Shown in pieces: positions 1 through 8,558 of a stretch of DNA of 64,000 nt. The stretch's first letter is position 1, and each line of letters opens with the position of its first letter. Source of the DNA: an uncultured Shewanella sp. (GTDB lineage: Bacteria; Pseudomonadota; Gammaproteobacteria; Enterobacterales; Shewanellaceae); assembly GCA_947503555.1 (NCBI GenBank), contig CANNEE010000015.1, positions 61,777 through 125,776 on the forward strand, in the 5' to 3' direction. A program made the translations under genes and the position numbers. Under the pieces are notes generated by a model. The model saw only the letters and a program-made list of their open reading frames with translations, made no database searches and was not told the origin of the DNA.

Positions 1-429
1 ATTCCCTTCACTCAGATAACGAATAAGCTTGAGTACCCTAAAAATTCTAAACAACCTCAGCACTCGAATAACCAAGGTAAAGCTCGCTCCCGGGAAGAAT
101 AGTGCGAGATAGCTAGGCAAAATTGATAGCAGATCTACTATGCCATAAAAGCTTAATGAGTACTGACGAGCATTAGCTGAACAGTACAACCTTAAAAGGT
201 ATTCTATGGTAAAAATAATGGTAAAGCCCCATTCAAGGCGATGGATCAGATCCGCATAGGGGCCACTGATGCTTTCCACCGTATCAAGCAGCACGAGAGC
301 GACACTCAATATGATTGAGATAATCAGTCCAATATCGAACAACCGACCTGCAGGCGTATCTGTACCAAATATGATCCGCCTAAGCATCTTTTTAACTCGG
401 CCATTACTCGAGGTTTGATCCGTCTGCAA
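1..429 (-). CDS. Voltage-gated ion (potassium) channel, C-terminus beyond window
   Basis: Read from the minus strand, this open frame has no stop before the window edge, so only the N-terminal 143 residues are present. I place the start at a TTG at 429 because AAGGAG lies about 6 nt upstream (436-441) and no upstream ATG fits better. The visible part has hydrophobic segments matching S1-S4 of a six-helix channel, and near residues 115-130 an S4-like helix with regularly spaced arginines (RVLRLFRIFRVLKL). That is the voltage-sensor pattern of the Kv-like ion transport family. The pore and selectivity filter would lie outside the window, so potassium selectivity is inferred from family only. 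It acts in the inner membrane. Confidence 0.75.
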   Translation of the reverse strand, partial: MQTDQTSSNGRVKKMLRRIIFGTDTPAGRLFDIGLIISIILSVALVLLDTVESISGPYADLIHRLEWGFTIIFTIEYLLRLYCSANARQYSLSFYGIVDLLSILPSYLALFFPGASFTLVIRVLRLFRIFRVLKLIRYLSEGN

Positions 430-530
430 TCTAAGCTCCTTAATTCTTACACAATCATAAAATCAGCGAACGGCTATCTATATTTACCTAGCCATATATG
501 GGGGCGGTTCACACTTTATCAAGCTGACAA

Positions 531-1106
531 GTGTATTTGAACAAGGTATCCTTGCATCAATTCGTTTATAACCTGAGTTTGTCCATGTTTAATGCCCAGC
601 TAACACTGATTAGCCTGCTGATGTTTACTAGCTTATTGAGTATTAGCCAGCCGATATTTGCATCAACTGACGCTAAGATGCCCAAAGCCGATCTGGTTAT
701 CGTGGATAAATCAAACGCCAAACTCAGCCTATTAAGAAAAGGCAAAACCTTAAAAAGCTATCGGATCGCTCTGGGTGAAAGCCCCAAGGGACATAAACTC
801 ACCGAGGGGGATCAACGCACGCCCCAAGGCCGTTATATTCTCGATTATAAGAAGTCTAACAGTACTTACTATAAAGCGATTCATATCTCCTACCCCAATG
901 CTGAAGATATTCTGCGAGCACAAGCGCTTGGCATAGATCCCGGCGGACAGATCATGATCCACGGCCAAAATCCTAACTCTTCACTGCCACCTGAAGAGGC
1001 GCAGAAATTCAATTGGACAGATGGTTGTATCGCTATCACTAATAAAGAGATGGATGAGATCTGGCTAATGATAGATGAAGGCACACCGATCGAAATCTGG
1101 CCGTAA
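531..1106 (+). CDS. L,D-transpeptidase (YkuD family), exported
   Basis: The YkuD-domain catalytic signature is visible: His144 in MIHGQ and Cys166 in TDGCIAI, plus an upstream segment with GHKLTEGDQRTPQGRY typical of this family. The protein would act in the periplasm on peptidoglycan stem peptides, making 3-3 crosslinks or attaching or removing lipoprotein; which reaction cannot be told from sequence. A hydrophobic N-terminus ending near ISQPIFA suggests a cleaved signal peptide. The start is uncertain: GTG 531, TTG 552 (AAGG upstream) and ATG 585 are all in frame, and none has a strong ribosome site. The usual S/T-x-GC-x-R ends in Ala instead of Arg here. It stands alone, divergent from the channel gene. 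Confidence 0.85.
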   Translation: MYLNKVSLHQFVYNLSLSMFNAQLTLISLLMFTSLLSISQPIFASTDAKMPKADLVIVDKSNAKLSLLRKGKTLKSYRIALGESPKGHKLTEGDQRTPQGRYILDYKKSNSTYYKAIHISYPNAEDILRAQALGIDPGGQIMIHGQNPNSSLPPEEAQKFNWTDGCIAITNKEMDEIWLMIDEGTPIEIWP

Positions 1107-1181
1107 CTTCCCAGCGCTAAGCGCCCTAGGCAAACCCGTTTCAAATACATATCACTAATCATAACTATCGAGTATTCATAG

Positions 1182-1766
1182 ATGAGCACATCTCTCACCC
1201 ACTCTAGACTAATGGCTTCATGGCCAAGTTTTTGCCAGCAAATCACAGCCTTTCTACACCAACTGGGCTTAGATACACTGCAATTAGAGATAGATCATGT
1301 GGCACTCAGGGTCAATGATGAGCAAACGGCAAAACAGCTAAGTCATGAGTTTTGCAAACAGGGCACCATTATCTCTAGCAATATTATCAATGGCAGACCG
1401 ATAGAGATCATTGAGCTCAACACCCCGCTTAAGCTCAATGACAACACAATCGAGTGTATCGAGCTGCCCTATCCCAGCGATAAGCAATATCCAGTAGAAG
1501 GTTGGGAGCATATTGAGCTGGTGCTAAATTCAAAAGCATCCGATTGCGAGCAGCTAGTCAAAGATTTAGTCAGTGCTCAGCCTGATATTCAAACCATTAT
1601 CGAGAAAGCTGAAAATCGTCAAGGTGATATCAAGATAAAACTGAGCTCGCCGAAAGGTGATAAAGAGCGTCTAGCCAATCCCACTATCGCCTTTAAGCAA
1701 GATAATCTCTGTATTAAAGTGCACCCTCACGGTATCAAGGCTGTAATCGCAAGTGAGCAGCGCTAA
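1182..1766 (+). CDS. yecM: YecM family protein (VOC fold)
   Basis: About 194 residues matching the YecM family, a member of the vicinal-oxygen-chelate/glyoxalase fold. Visible family features are LEIDHVALRV near residue 35, the EIIELNTPL segment and GWEHIELVL near residue 108, which places His and Glu ligands on beta strands. The biochemical role of YecM is unknown; metal binding is inferred from the fold. The ATG at 1182 is the first start after the upstream gene and gives the usual family length. It follows the L,D-transpeptidase gene in the same direction by 75 bp and may be cotranscribed. Confidence 0.8.
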   Translation: MSTSLTHSRLMASWPSFCQQITAFLHQLGLDTLQLEIDHVALRVNDEQTAKQLSHEFCKQGTIISSNIINGRPIEIIELNTPLKLNDNTIECIELPYPSDKQYPVEGWEHIELVLNSKASDCEQLVKDLVSAQPDIQTIIEKAENRQGDIKIKLSSPKGDKERLANPTIAFKQDNLCIKVHPHGIKAVIASEQR

Positions 1767-1893
1767 GCAAGAGTAACCAAAGCTAATTTTTATTTTTGAT
1801 AGAGTCGTAGCCTAGTGAGCCAAAATAGGAATGCTCACTAAGGCCTTCACTTTACAGCCACATAATCAAAGCAGTACTCAAGGCTACAAGCAA

Positions 1894-2271
1894 TTAACAA
1901 CACAGCTTAATCAACTCACGAATAGCATTAGCATCATCACTCATTTCTGCCGTGAGGCCCAATATCTCCGGCTCAGAGTGCACAACTTGACCGTCATGAT
2001 TCACGGCTATGCCGCATAGCGCTATCTGTGCCCCTGTTTGTAAATTGGCAACCACCAAACGCTGCCAATTACTATCTATTCGCCAAATATCACTAATGAG
2101 GGTTTTAACATCCTTGGTGTTATGAACGAACTCCAAATCGAAACACTGATCATTCGGTATTAATTTATCATTCTGCTTCGTTTGAATTACGGTGGAATAA
2201 ATAAAGTCGATATCCTGCTCAACGATACTACGTAGGCCAAAGCGGCCATTCTCGATGATATAATCTTGCAT
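1894..2271 (-). CDS. Hypothetical protein, 125 aa
   Basis: I do not recognise this gene. It encodes a soluble protein with no signal peptide or membrane segment, mixed alpha/beta in character. It starts 19 bp after the stop of the RNA methyltransferase gene on the same strand and is probably cotranscribed with it. It keeps a full open frame with normal codon use, so it is likely real. A small opposite-strand open frame (1831-2019) overlaps it and is not credible. Confidence 0.6.
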   Translation of the reverse strand: MQDYIIENGRFGLRSIVEQDIDFIYSTVIQTKQNDKLIPNDQCFDLEFVHNTKDVKTLISDIWRIDSNWQRLVVANLQTGAQIALCGIAVNHDGQVVHSEPEILGLTAEMSDDANAIRELIKLCC

Positions 2272-2290
2272 AGGGTTTCCGCGGTTAAAG

Positions 2291-2800
2291 TTAGCCTCTA
2301 ACCTTAATTTTGTTGTTTCTATCCTTGCTCGATTTAATTAGCGCTTCACTTCCTGCCGCTCGATTACTTTTCGCTAACCTGTCATACAAAAGCACGTTAA
2401 CTGTTGCCGCTAAATTCATACAGCCCACTGTCGGTATATACACCACAGCATCGGCTCTATCGACGGTTTGCTGATCTATGCTGCCATCTTCAGGGCCAAA
2501 AACATAAAGCGCCTTTTCTGGATGTACAAATTCAGGTAGGGGTGTCGCACCTTGAGCAAAATCCACACACACAACTTTTACGTCATCGGTCATGCATTCA
2601 CTAAGGCAATCAACCTTAGTCACAGGCAACTTTTCTTCGGTCAGCTTGGTATCGGTCTGATATTGCGCCGCCCTCGCGTAACGCTCGCCGGTATAAAAAA
2701 TGGCATCGGCCTGATAACACCCAGCGGCGCGAATGATAGAGCCAACATTGGTGGGCGTTTTTGGATTGATTAATCCGATCTGAGTTACTAACTGTGACAC
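2291..2800 (-). CDS. RNA 2'-O-methyltransferase, SpoU/TrmH (SPOUT) family
   Basis: The three SPOUT motifs are present in order: NPKTPTNVGSIIRAAG near residue 12 (motif 1), YVFGPEDGSI near residue 94 (motif 2), and PTVGCMNLAATVNVLLYDRL near residue 123 (motif 3), which form the trefoil knot that binds S-adenosylmethionine. Such proteins methylate ribose 2'-OH in tRNA or rRNA. The protein is short (169 aa) with no N-terminal substrate-binding extension, so the target RNA cannot be assigned. It is first in a likely two-gene operon with the downstream 125-aa protein. Confidence 0.85.
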   Translation of the reverse strand: MSQLVTQIGLINPKTPTNVGSIIRAAGCYQADAIFYTGERYARAAQYQTDTKLTEEKLPVTKVDCLSECMTDDVKVVCVDFAQGATPLPEFVHPEKALYVFGPEDGSIDQQTVDRADAVVYIPTVGCMNLAATVNVLLYDRLAKSNRAAGSEALIKSSKDRNNKIKVRG

Positions 2801-2866
2801 TACTTATTCCTAAATCACTGCTTTATATCTTTATTTAAAAATGATTGGTTTATAGCAATACAAAAC

Positions 2867-2888
2867 CGGCCTGCATAACTGCAGGCCG
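2867..2888 (-). terminator. Intrinsic terminator of the M23 peptidase gene
   Basis: Perfect 9-bp stem CGGCCTGCA with a TAAC loop, followed on the minus strand by GTTTTGTATT. It lies 22 bp past the stop of the M23 peptidase gene. Confidence 0.75.
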
Positions 2889-2910
2889 ATAATAAAGAAT
2901 AAAAGGCAGG

Positions 2911-3849
2911 TTAACCTTTTTGCTTATTACGCTTTTTCTTTGCCAATACACTTTTCATTGAAGGTACTATGCTAGCAGGGTCTAGACGCATCTGAAACCA
3001 GTTGATACGCCAATCGAGATGTGGACCTGAAACTCGGCCTGTTGCGCCAACTTCAGCAATTTTCTGGCCTTGTTTAACCTTTTCTCCCAGCTTTACGTAC
3101 AGCTTACTTAAGTGCAAAAAGCTTGAACTCACGCCATAGCCATGATCGAGAATGATAGTGCCACCAGAGTAAAACATATCTGGCACAGACAAGCTAATTA
3201 CACCATCGGCTGGTGCAACAATTACAGTACCAGTCGGTACCGCGACATCCACACCAAAATGTGGATTACCAGGCTTGCCGTTATAGAATCGCTGACTACC
3301 ATAGACACCGGAAATTCGACCAGTGACAGGCCAGATGAAATCCTGAAATAGTGCTTCTTGCTCGGTAAATTGCGATCTGGCCGCCCTGACTTCCTTGCTA
3401 TCTTTACGAGCTCTGGCTATCGCCTTAGGATCCGGCTTCATGATTTTCTTACTGATGCCATTCACTCGAGAGATTTTATAATCTTGCTTAGCAATATCTA
3501 GTGCCATCACCTGCATGCGGCCATCTTTAGGTGACTTAACCGTTAGGATCTGCTCAAGCTCTGCATCTCTTGCAAAACCAATCGCAAATCGCCCTGTCGG
3601 GTCGACCTTAATATCCTCGCCATTAAGCGTCACTTCAGAGCCAACTGCCACTTGTCCTCGCACCAAGGAGCCTTGCTTAAAGGTGCCATTAAACGTCACA
3701 GGTGACGCGCTACGTTTAACCAAGCTTGGCTTGATACTGCTAACTTCACTTGCCTTATGCTGAGCAGCGATGACTTGAGTGGCGCCCAAACTTGCCATCA
3801 TTAGGCTCGCCGCCGATAACAATAACACTCCGCAACCTTTATTTTTCAC
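2911..3849 (-). CDS. M23 family peptidoglycan metallopeptidase, exported
   Basis: The C-terminal half is a LytM-type domain: HFGVD (zinc His and Asp) and, later, GPHLDWRI where most relatives have HLH. The first 25 residues from GTG 3849 form a signal peptide (VKNKGCGVLLL... QVIAAQ). I chose this GTG because GGAG sits 9 nt upstream; a longer in-frame ATG at 3918 would add 23 residues that spoil the signal peptide. A beta-rich middle region precedes the peptidase. It should act in the periplasm, either as an endopeptidase or as an amidase activator. The HLD in place of HLH changes one expected zinc or catalytic ligand; such variants exist in some M23 subfamilies, so activity is uncertain. Confidence 0.85.
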   Translation of the reverse strand: MKNKGCGVLLLSAASLMMASLGATQVIAAQHKASEVSSIKPSLVKRSASPVTFNGTFKQGSLVRGQVAVGSEVTLNGEDIKVDPTGRFAIGFARDAELEQILTVKSPKDGRMQVMALDIAKQDYKISRVNGISKKIMKPDPKAIARARKDSKEVRAARSQFTEQEALFQDFIWPVTGRISGVYGSQRFYNGKPGNPHFGVDVAVPTGTVIVAPADGVISLSVPDMFYSGGTIILDHGYGVSSSFLHLSKLYVKLGEKVKQGQKIAEVGATGRVSGPHLDWRINWFQMRLDPASIVPSMKSVLAKKKRNKQKG

Positions 3850-3957
3850 GGCTGTAAACTCCAAAATTGATATCAAAAATAAAATAGGAGGTGAATACAA
3901 TAAGACCACCAGCAACAACTAGTGGCCATAATAACAGCATCAGCTCAATGACAAGCG

Positions 3958-4836
3958 CTAGCTGGCGTTGCTGCTTGCAATTGCGCCTTTGCCGACACCT
4001 TCAAACGCTATCACTTTAAAATCTGAGCTCGGAGTTTGTTTACCAAGCTCACCCGCCATAAATTGCGCCAATAACTCTACCGTTGTATCGTGAGGAATAA
4101 TGTCACAACGGCCTTTAGGCATCGCAAGCTGAAAATCCCCCTGTGGCGCCTGATAGTGAAAGCCGTAGTGACTTTCATCTGTTGCCTTACATTGTGACGA
4201 TAACTCTAGGGTGCTCACTGGGGCTAAATCTTCTTCACTGCCAAGGTAAATATCTTGCCAGCGCTTAGCCCAATACTCATCCCACTGTGGAGCAGCCACA
4301 CCGTTTTCAAACACATTTACCGGACTACGGTGACCGTGTGCGATTCGCTGGCAGTTGCCATCATGCTTTTTCAAGCCATGGCTATAGTGATAGTAAGGGC
4401 CTTCTAGCATCTCATTGCGCAAGGTTAAGCTTATTCCTTCAACATTACCGGGCAAGGCTTCCCGTAACGCTTTTTGTAGAAATTGGTTAACACTATCAAA
4501 ATCGACAATTTCTGCCGGGATCAGAGCAAAAGCTTGAGATGGACACGCTAAATGAATATCACCTTGCTGACTTTGAAAATCCATCCATACTCGCTCGCCT
4601 TGCTGTTGCCAGCGAACCTGACTACAGGCCGTCGGAATCAACAATCTATGATCGGCTACATCGTCGATTGTATTTTTTATCGCCTTTTTCACCTTAGCAA
4701 AATCTAATACCATGTTCTGTTCATCGAGACCGCCATCAAGCAATACATCGACTATCCAGCTTTCACCCACCATGCCTCTGATGGGGCACAGATAAGAAAA
4801 ATCTATTACAGTCAGGTCTTTAACAAAAAGTTGCAT
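3958..4836 (-). CDS. Tandem 6-pyruvoyl-tetrahydropterin synthase/QueD-like protein
   Basis: The protein has two PTPS-fold halves. The second (from about residue 150) carries the QueD-like metal and catalytic signature: HYSHGL, then CQRIAHGH, and near the C-terminus a TTVELLAQFM helix and FEGVG, resembling the family's final Glu segment. The first half keeps a VLDFAKVKKAI/DHRLLIP stretch typical of the PTPS C-terminal part but lacks the His triplet, so it looks degenerate. QueD makes 6-carboxytetrahydropterin in queuosine synthesis; whether this double protein does so is not certain, and no other que gene is nearby. It is a single gene on the minus strand, 108 bp upstream of the M23 gene. Confidence 0.6.
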   Translation of the reverse strand: MQLFVKDLTVIDFSYLCPIRGMVGESWIVDVLLDGGLDEQNMVLDFAKVKKAIKNTIDDVADHRLLIPTACSQVRWQQQGERVWMDFQSQQGDIHLACPSQAFALIPAEIVDFDSVNQFLQKALREALPGNVEGISLTLRNEMLEGPYYHYSHGLKKHDGNCQRIAHGHRSPVNVFENGVAAPQWDEYWAKRWQDIYLGSEEDLAPVSTLELSSQCKATDESHYGFHYQAPQGDFQLAMPKGRCDIIPHDTTVELLAQFMAGELGKQTPSSDFKVIAFEGVGKGAIASSNAS

Positions 4837-5172
4837 TTACTCTCCTAGGCAGAAAAACAGTCCACCTTAGTTATCTTTACCTGCTTAACGCACAAGCGCT
4901 AGTCAGGGGTTTTAAAAACTTGGCTAATTCTAATCAATTGTTCGTCCGGGTGCGAATAATGTTTTGTAAATTGATAAATTTACTTCGATTATTTTACAGC
5001 TTTTTAGCTGGCGCTAAGGTATGATCTACCTCCGACTAAAAGTAGTTAAGCCCAAAGTTAGCTTGAGTGTCTGAGTCGGCTCCCTTCTCTGCGCGTTCAA
5101 GATATCGATTCCAGCCACTACCTTTATCAATTTGTCATATAAATAATAACGACAATATGGATCTGCTACCCT
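4837..5172. other. Intergenic region between the PTPS-like gene and pyrC
   Basis: A 336-bp divergent spacer that must hold promoters for both flanking genes. I see a small perfect palindrome, GTAAATT-GATA-AATTTAC (4966-4983), in an AT-rich tract, which could be an operator. I cannot assign a regulator. No RNA gene is evident. Confidence 0.4.
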
Positions 5173-6519
5173 ATGAAAACGCTTATTACTAATGCTCGAC
5201 TCGTCAACGAAGGCGAGATAAAAGAACAAGATCTTCTGATTGAAGATGGCCGCATTAGCCAAATCGCTAACCAGATTACTGCCACTGACAAGAGTAAAGT
5301 GGTCGATGCTAAGGGCAAATTGCTGATCCCCGGCATGATTGACGATCAAGTCCATTTCAGAGAACCAGGTTTCCCCAACAAAGGCACCATTGCCAGTGAA
5401 TCACGCGCTGCTGTCGCCGGCGGTATCACCAGCTTTATGGAGATGCCAAACGTTAATCCACAAACCACTAATCTCAGTGCGCTGCAAGATAAGTACGATA
5501 GAGCCGCCCAAAGCTCATTGGCAAACTTCAGTTTTTATCTTGGCGCAACCAACGATAATCTAGAAGAAATTAAACGACTCAACCCACACCAAGCCTGTGG
5601 TATCAAAGTGTTTATGGGTGCATCGACTGGCAACATGCTAGTTGATAATATTCAAACCCTAGAAGGGATCTTTGCTAACGCCCCAACCCTTATTGCAACC
5701 CACTGTGAAGATAGCCCAACCATTAGCGCTAATGAACAAGCGGCATTAGCCAAATATGGCGAAGAAGTGCCTATGCATCTACACGGTGAAATTCGCTCCC
5801 GCGAAGCCTGCCTTGCCTCATCAAAACTGGCGACTGAACTTGCGATTAACAATGGTGCACGTTTGCATGTGTTGCATCTCACCACAGCCGATGAGCTTTA
5901 CCTGTTCAAGAAGCACAAGCAATTAGCCGAACTTAAAGATGCCAATATCACAGCAGAAGCCTGTGTCCATCATCTCTACTTTAACGACAGCGATTATGAG
6001 CGTTTAGGTAGTCAGATAAAGTGTAACCCTTCGGTCAAGACAGCCGCCGATCAACAAGCGCTAATCGATGCCGTTAATGATGATGTTATCGATATTATCG
6101 CTACCGATCATGCGCCTCATACCTGGGATGAAAAGCAAGCGAAAAGCTACTTTAAAGCGCCATCGGGAGTACCGCTAGTACAGCACGCGCTACTTACCCT
6201 ATTTGACTTGCACCACAAAGGTCATTTCAGCATAGAGAAGATAGTGCAAAAAACCAGTCATGCGGTTGCCGAGCGCTATCAGCTAAGAGACAGAGGCTAT
6301 CTCCGTGAAGGCTATATTGCCGATCTGGCCATGATAGATTTAGAAAACCAATTTACCGCCACTAAACAAAATACCCGTTATCACTGTGGCTGGAGCCCAT
6401 TTGAAGGCCACAGTTTTGCAGCTAGCATTGCCGGTACTTGGGTCAACGGTGTTCATCTGTTTGATGGCGATAAGTTTGTGAATAACACACTCGGTCAGGC
6501 ACTCACCTTTACTCGCTAA
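5173..6519 (+). CDS. pyrC: Dihydroorotase
   Basis: Catalyses ring closure of N-carbamoyl-aspartate to dihydroorotate in pyrimidine synthesis, in the cytosol. Family marks: DDQVHFREPG near residue 58 (zinc HxH-type site, here VHFRE), a KVFMGASTG segment near residue 148 (carbamylated lysine), ATHCE near residue 175, HVLHLTTADE near residue 231 and ATDHAPH near residue 313. At 448 aa it belongs to the long, class I type rather than the 340-aa E. coli PyrC type. ATG 5173 gives a typical N-terminus (MKTLITNARLVNEG). It is a single gene followed by a strong terminator. Confidence 0.92.
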   Translation: MKTLITNARLVNEGEIKEQDLLIEDGRISQIANQITATDKSKVVDAKGKLLIPGMIDDQVHFREPGFPNKGTIASESRAAVAGGITSFMEMPNVNPQTTNLSALQDKYDRAAQSSLANFSFYLGATNDNLEEIKRLNPHQACGIKVFMGASTGNMLVDNIQTLEGIFANAPTLIATHCEDSPTISANEQAALAKYGEEVPMHLHGEIRSREACLASSKLATELAINNGARLHVLHLTTADELYLFKKHKQLAELKDANITAEACVHHLYFNDSDYERLGSQIKCNPSVKTAADQQALIDAVNDDVIDIIATDHAPHTWDEKQAKSYFKAPSGVPLVQHALLTLFDLHHKGHFSIEKIVQKTSHAVAERYQLRDRGYLREGYIADLAMIDLENQFTATKQNTRYHCGWSPFEGHSFAASIAGTWVNGVHLFDGDKFVNNTLGQALTFTR

Positions 6520-6537
6520 CTGATTAACAACAAATAA

Positions 6538-6573
6538 CAAGGCCGCGACATTTAGTCGCGGCCTTGTATTTTC
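6538..6573. terminator. Bidirectional intrinsic terminator after pyrC
   Basis: Perfect 12-bp stem CAAGGCCGCGAC / GTCGCGGCCTTG with an ATTTA loop, then TATTTT. It lies between converging genes (pyrC and the 6615 gene) and can serve both. Confidence 0.85.
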
Positions 6574-6614
6574 AGCTTAAAATAGATTCTTAACTTAATC
6601 TGGATCAGGCTTAG

Positions 6615-7157
6615 CTAGCTTGTTTTTGCTTGAGCTGGCGGCTTTTTCTCAAACGCACCACCGAACCAAAAACTCAGAATTTGCCCAACACCTGCGGTTA
6701 ATACTCCAAATAAAATATGCAGTTGCCCCATCAAAGAGTTAGCCCCTTTCTCCATATTGATGGTATCACTGGCTTCGATAACAAAAATAATAATCAGCAA
6801 CACAAAGTATGCGGTGAGAAACAGTGCACTGAGAAATATCTGAGGTCTTAGATTCGGTTTAGTCGCAGCAAGCTTCTTACTCTGCTTGTCTTTGATCTCT
6901 TGCTCAAGGGCAAAAACATCGACCCCTAGCTTTTTCATCTCTTGCTGAAACTCGGGTTCTAGCTGCTTAAGCTTTTGTAGATTGCCAGAGTCCTTAAGTA
7001 GAATGCTCAACAACTCTTCTTGAGCTAAACCTTCTGCTATCTTGTCCTTATCTAACCGATCGACAACGAATTTAATTGCGACATCGCGAAATGGACCATT
7101 TAGCGCCGAAGCAAATATCGGCGCTACGGATTGAATTATTGGCTGAATTCCATTCAT
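6615..7157 (-). CDS. Membrane protein with coiled-coil N-terminus, holin-like topology, unknown
   Basis: I chose ATG 7157 (MNGIQPIIQ) because AAGGAC lies about 8 nt upstream; the longer frame to 7208 has no ribosome site. The 180-aa product has a charged helical region (residues 30-115) rich in Leu, Glu and Lys, followed by two hydrophobic segments (FLSALFLTAYFVLLIIIFVI and LHILFGVLTAGVGQILSFWF) and a short cytosolic tail. This layout recalls the 3TM holins of phage and gene transfer agents, but no phage gene is near and I cannot confirm homology. It lies downstream of the TadG-like gene by 90 bp in the same direction. Confidence 0.5.
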   Translation of the reverse strand: MNGIQPIIQSVAPIFASALNGPFRDVAIKFVVDRLDKDKIAEGLAQEELLSILLKDSGNLQKLKQLEPEFQQEMKKLGVDVFALEQEIKDKQSKKLAATKPNLRPQIFLSALFLTAYFVLLIIIFVIEASDTINMEKGANSLMGQLHILFGVLTAGVGQILSFWFGGAFEKKPPAQAKTS

Positions 7158-7247
7158 ACAAAAAGTCCTTTTTAATTTTACCTTATTAGAGCAAAAATCC
7201 CTGCTCATATAAAGAGTTAAATCGTGAATTGGAACACCGTTATCACA

Positions 7248-8558
7248 TTATACTCTTAGTCGCGCCCGTTCAATTTGAATTAGCTCTATTACACGTCTTT
7301 GAATATCGGCAGCACTATCTGCTCGATAGATATTGCCAGCACCAACACAAGCTCCAATACCGTCATTAGGGCTAATAGTGTAGTTAAGTCCAATAGCCAT
7401 CAAATGAACTCGCGTATTACTGGCCAAATTAGATTTTTTGCTTTCAATCTGATTTTTAAGGTTTGTGCACAAACCTTGATCAACCATCTGCTTTAAACGC
7501 CACCTGTCGTTGTCATAACCATCAGACAAAATAACAAACACCTGCTCGGGATTAAGGCTTGATGCATTATTTGCCACCTGAGCAGCGGCTATTATTCCGT
7601 TCCATGACGACGAGCCCCCGTAGGCATTCAGCCCACCAACACGATTGACCGCAGCATCTATGTTATTTGTTAGGCGAATATCATAAAACGGGTAATTAGC
7701 TGCAATATTATCATTGAAAACCCGCCCAAACAGATCGATAAAAATCCCCGGCCTTAACTGCCTCATCGCAGTAACTTGCTGCGGAGGTTTAAACATATCC
7801 CTCGCCGTTGCAAACGCCGAGCCGCGATCATAGTTATAAACCACTTTTTGCATATAACTTTTACCGCTAATCAAAAAGCTACTTGCTTCTTGAATCAACA
7901 TATCGGTTTCTATGACATGGTAAGAATTAAATCCTTGTAAAGACACTCGACTCTGACCGGTTCCATCCAGTGCCTTTAAACTGCGAAAAGTATCTTTAAT
8001 CCCATTCTTAGTCCAATCTAGCCTTTTAGGCCCCGGAATACGAAAGCCCCAAATATTACGATTACCACCCATAGAGTCACTTAAATCGGTGATGAAGTAG
8101 AGATCGACCGGTCGCATCGCATATTTTCGCGCCTTAGACTTACCACCGACTTCAAACTCTGCTTTAAGGTTTATCGACTCATAGGTAAACCAGGATTTAT
8201 GGGTTGACGAAGCGACAACTGTCACATCGGTATAAGCGGAGGACTCCCCATTTGCTGCAACACAACCCGACTGCAGAGTGCAATTCTCTTCCTGAACACT
8301 TGCTGTGACAGCGCCAGTGTTATCAACAAGATAACGATTAATAATGGCACTGGCATATTCATCTCCTTTTTGATCTGTCGCTAACGCAATACTGGCTATC
8401 TCTGTTGCTTCCACCATTTTGACATGCGTGTTGAGGCGTTGAGAGACAGATACAGAAAAAGCAAAAGCCATAAAGAGAAAAGGTACTGTCGCAAGAAAAA
8501 TGATACCGGCAGCGCCTTGTTGTTTGCTATGAAACCCAGTGAACTTAACTCTGGACAT
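7248..8558 (-). CDS. TadG-like pilus-associated protein with von Willebrand A domain
   Basis: The N-terminus (residues 10-40, QQGAAGIIFLATVPFLFMAF) matches the TadE/TadG-type pseudopilin-like membrane anchor, and the following region has the conserved alpha-helical VxxATDxASLA-like stretch (MVEATEIASIALATDQ). A vWA domain follows from about residue 150, with a MIDAS motif in ITDLSDSMGG (DxSxS) and VILSDGYDND near residue 345. TadG-type proteins sit in the inner membrane with a periplasmic domain and assist Flp pilus assembly. No other tad/flp gene lies in the window, so it is an orphan here. Four cysteines late in the protein may form disulfides. Confidence 0.7.
   Translation of the reverse strand: MSRVKFTGFHSKQQGAAGIIFLATVPFLFMAFAFSVSVSQRLNTHVKMVEATEIASIALATDQKGDEYASAIINRYLVDNTGAVTASVQEENCTLQSGCVAANGESSAYTDVTVVASSTHKSWFTYESINLKAEFEVGGKSKARKYAMRPVDLYFITDLSDSMGGNRNIWGFRIPGPKRLDWTKNGIKDTFRSLKALDGTGQSRVSLQGFNSYHVIETDMLIQEASSFLISGKSYMQKVVYNYDRGSAFATARDMFKPPQQVTAMRQLRPGIFIDLFGRVFNDNIAANYPFYDIRLTNNIDAAVNRVGGLNAYGGSSSWNGIIAAAQVANNASSLNPEQVFVILSDGYDNDRWRLKQMVDQGLCTNLKNQIESKKSNLASNTRVHLMAIGLNYTISPNDGIGACVGAGNIYRADSAADIQRRVIELIQIERARLRV

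Noticed and set aside
1831-2019. 62-aa plus-strand open frame
   Set aside because: It overlaps the 125-aa minus-strand gene, which has better spacing with its upstream partner; the short frame has no family features.
6615-8558. Holin-like plus vWA genes as a prophage or tailocin remnant
   Set aside because: No capsid, tail, lysis or integrase gene is near, and the vWA protein has a TadE/G anchor.
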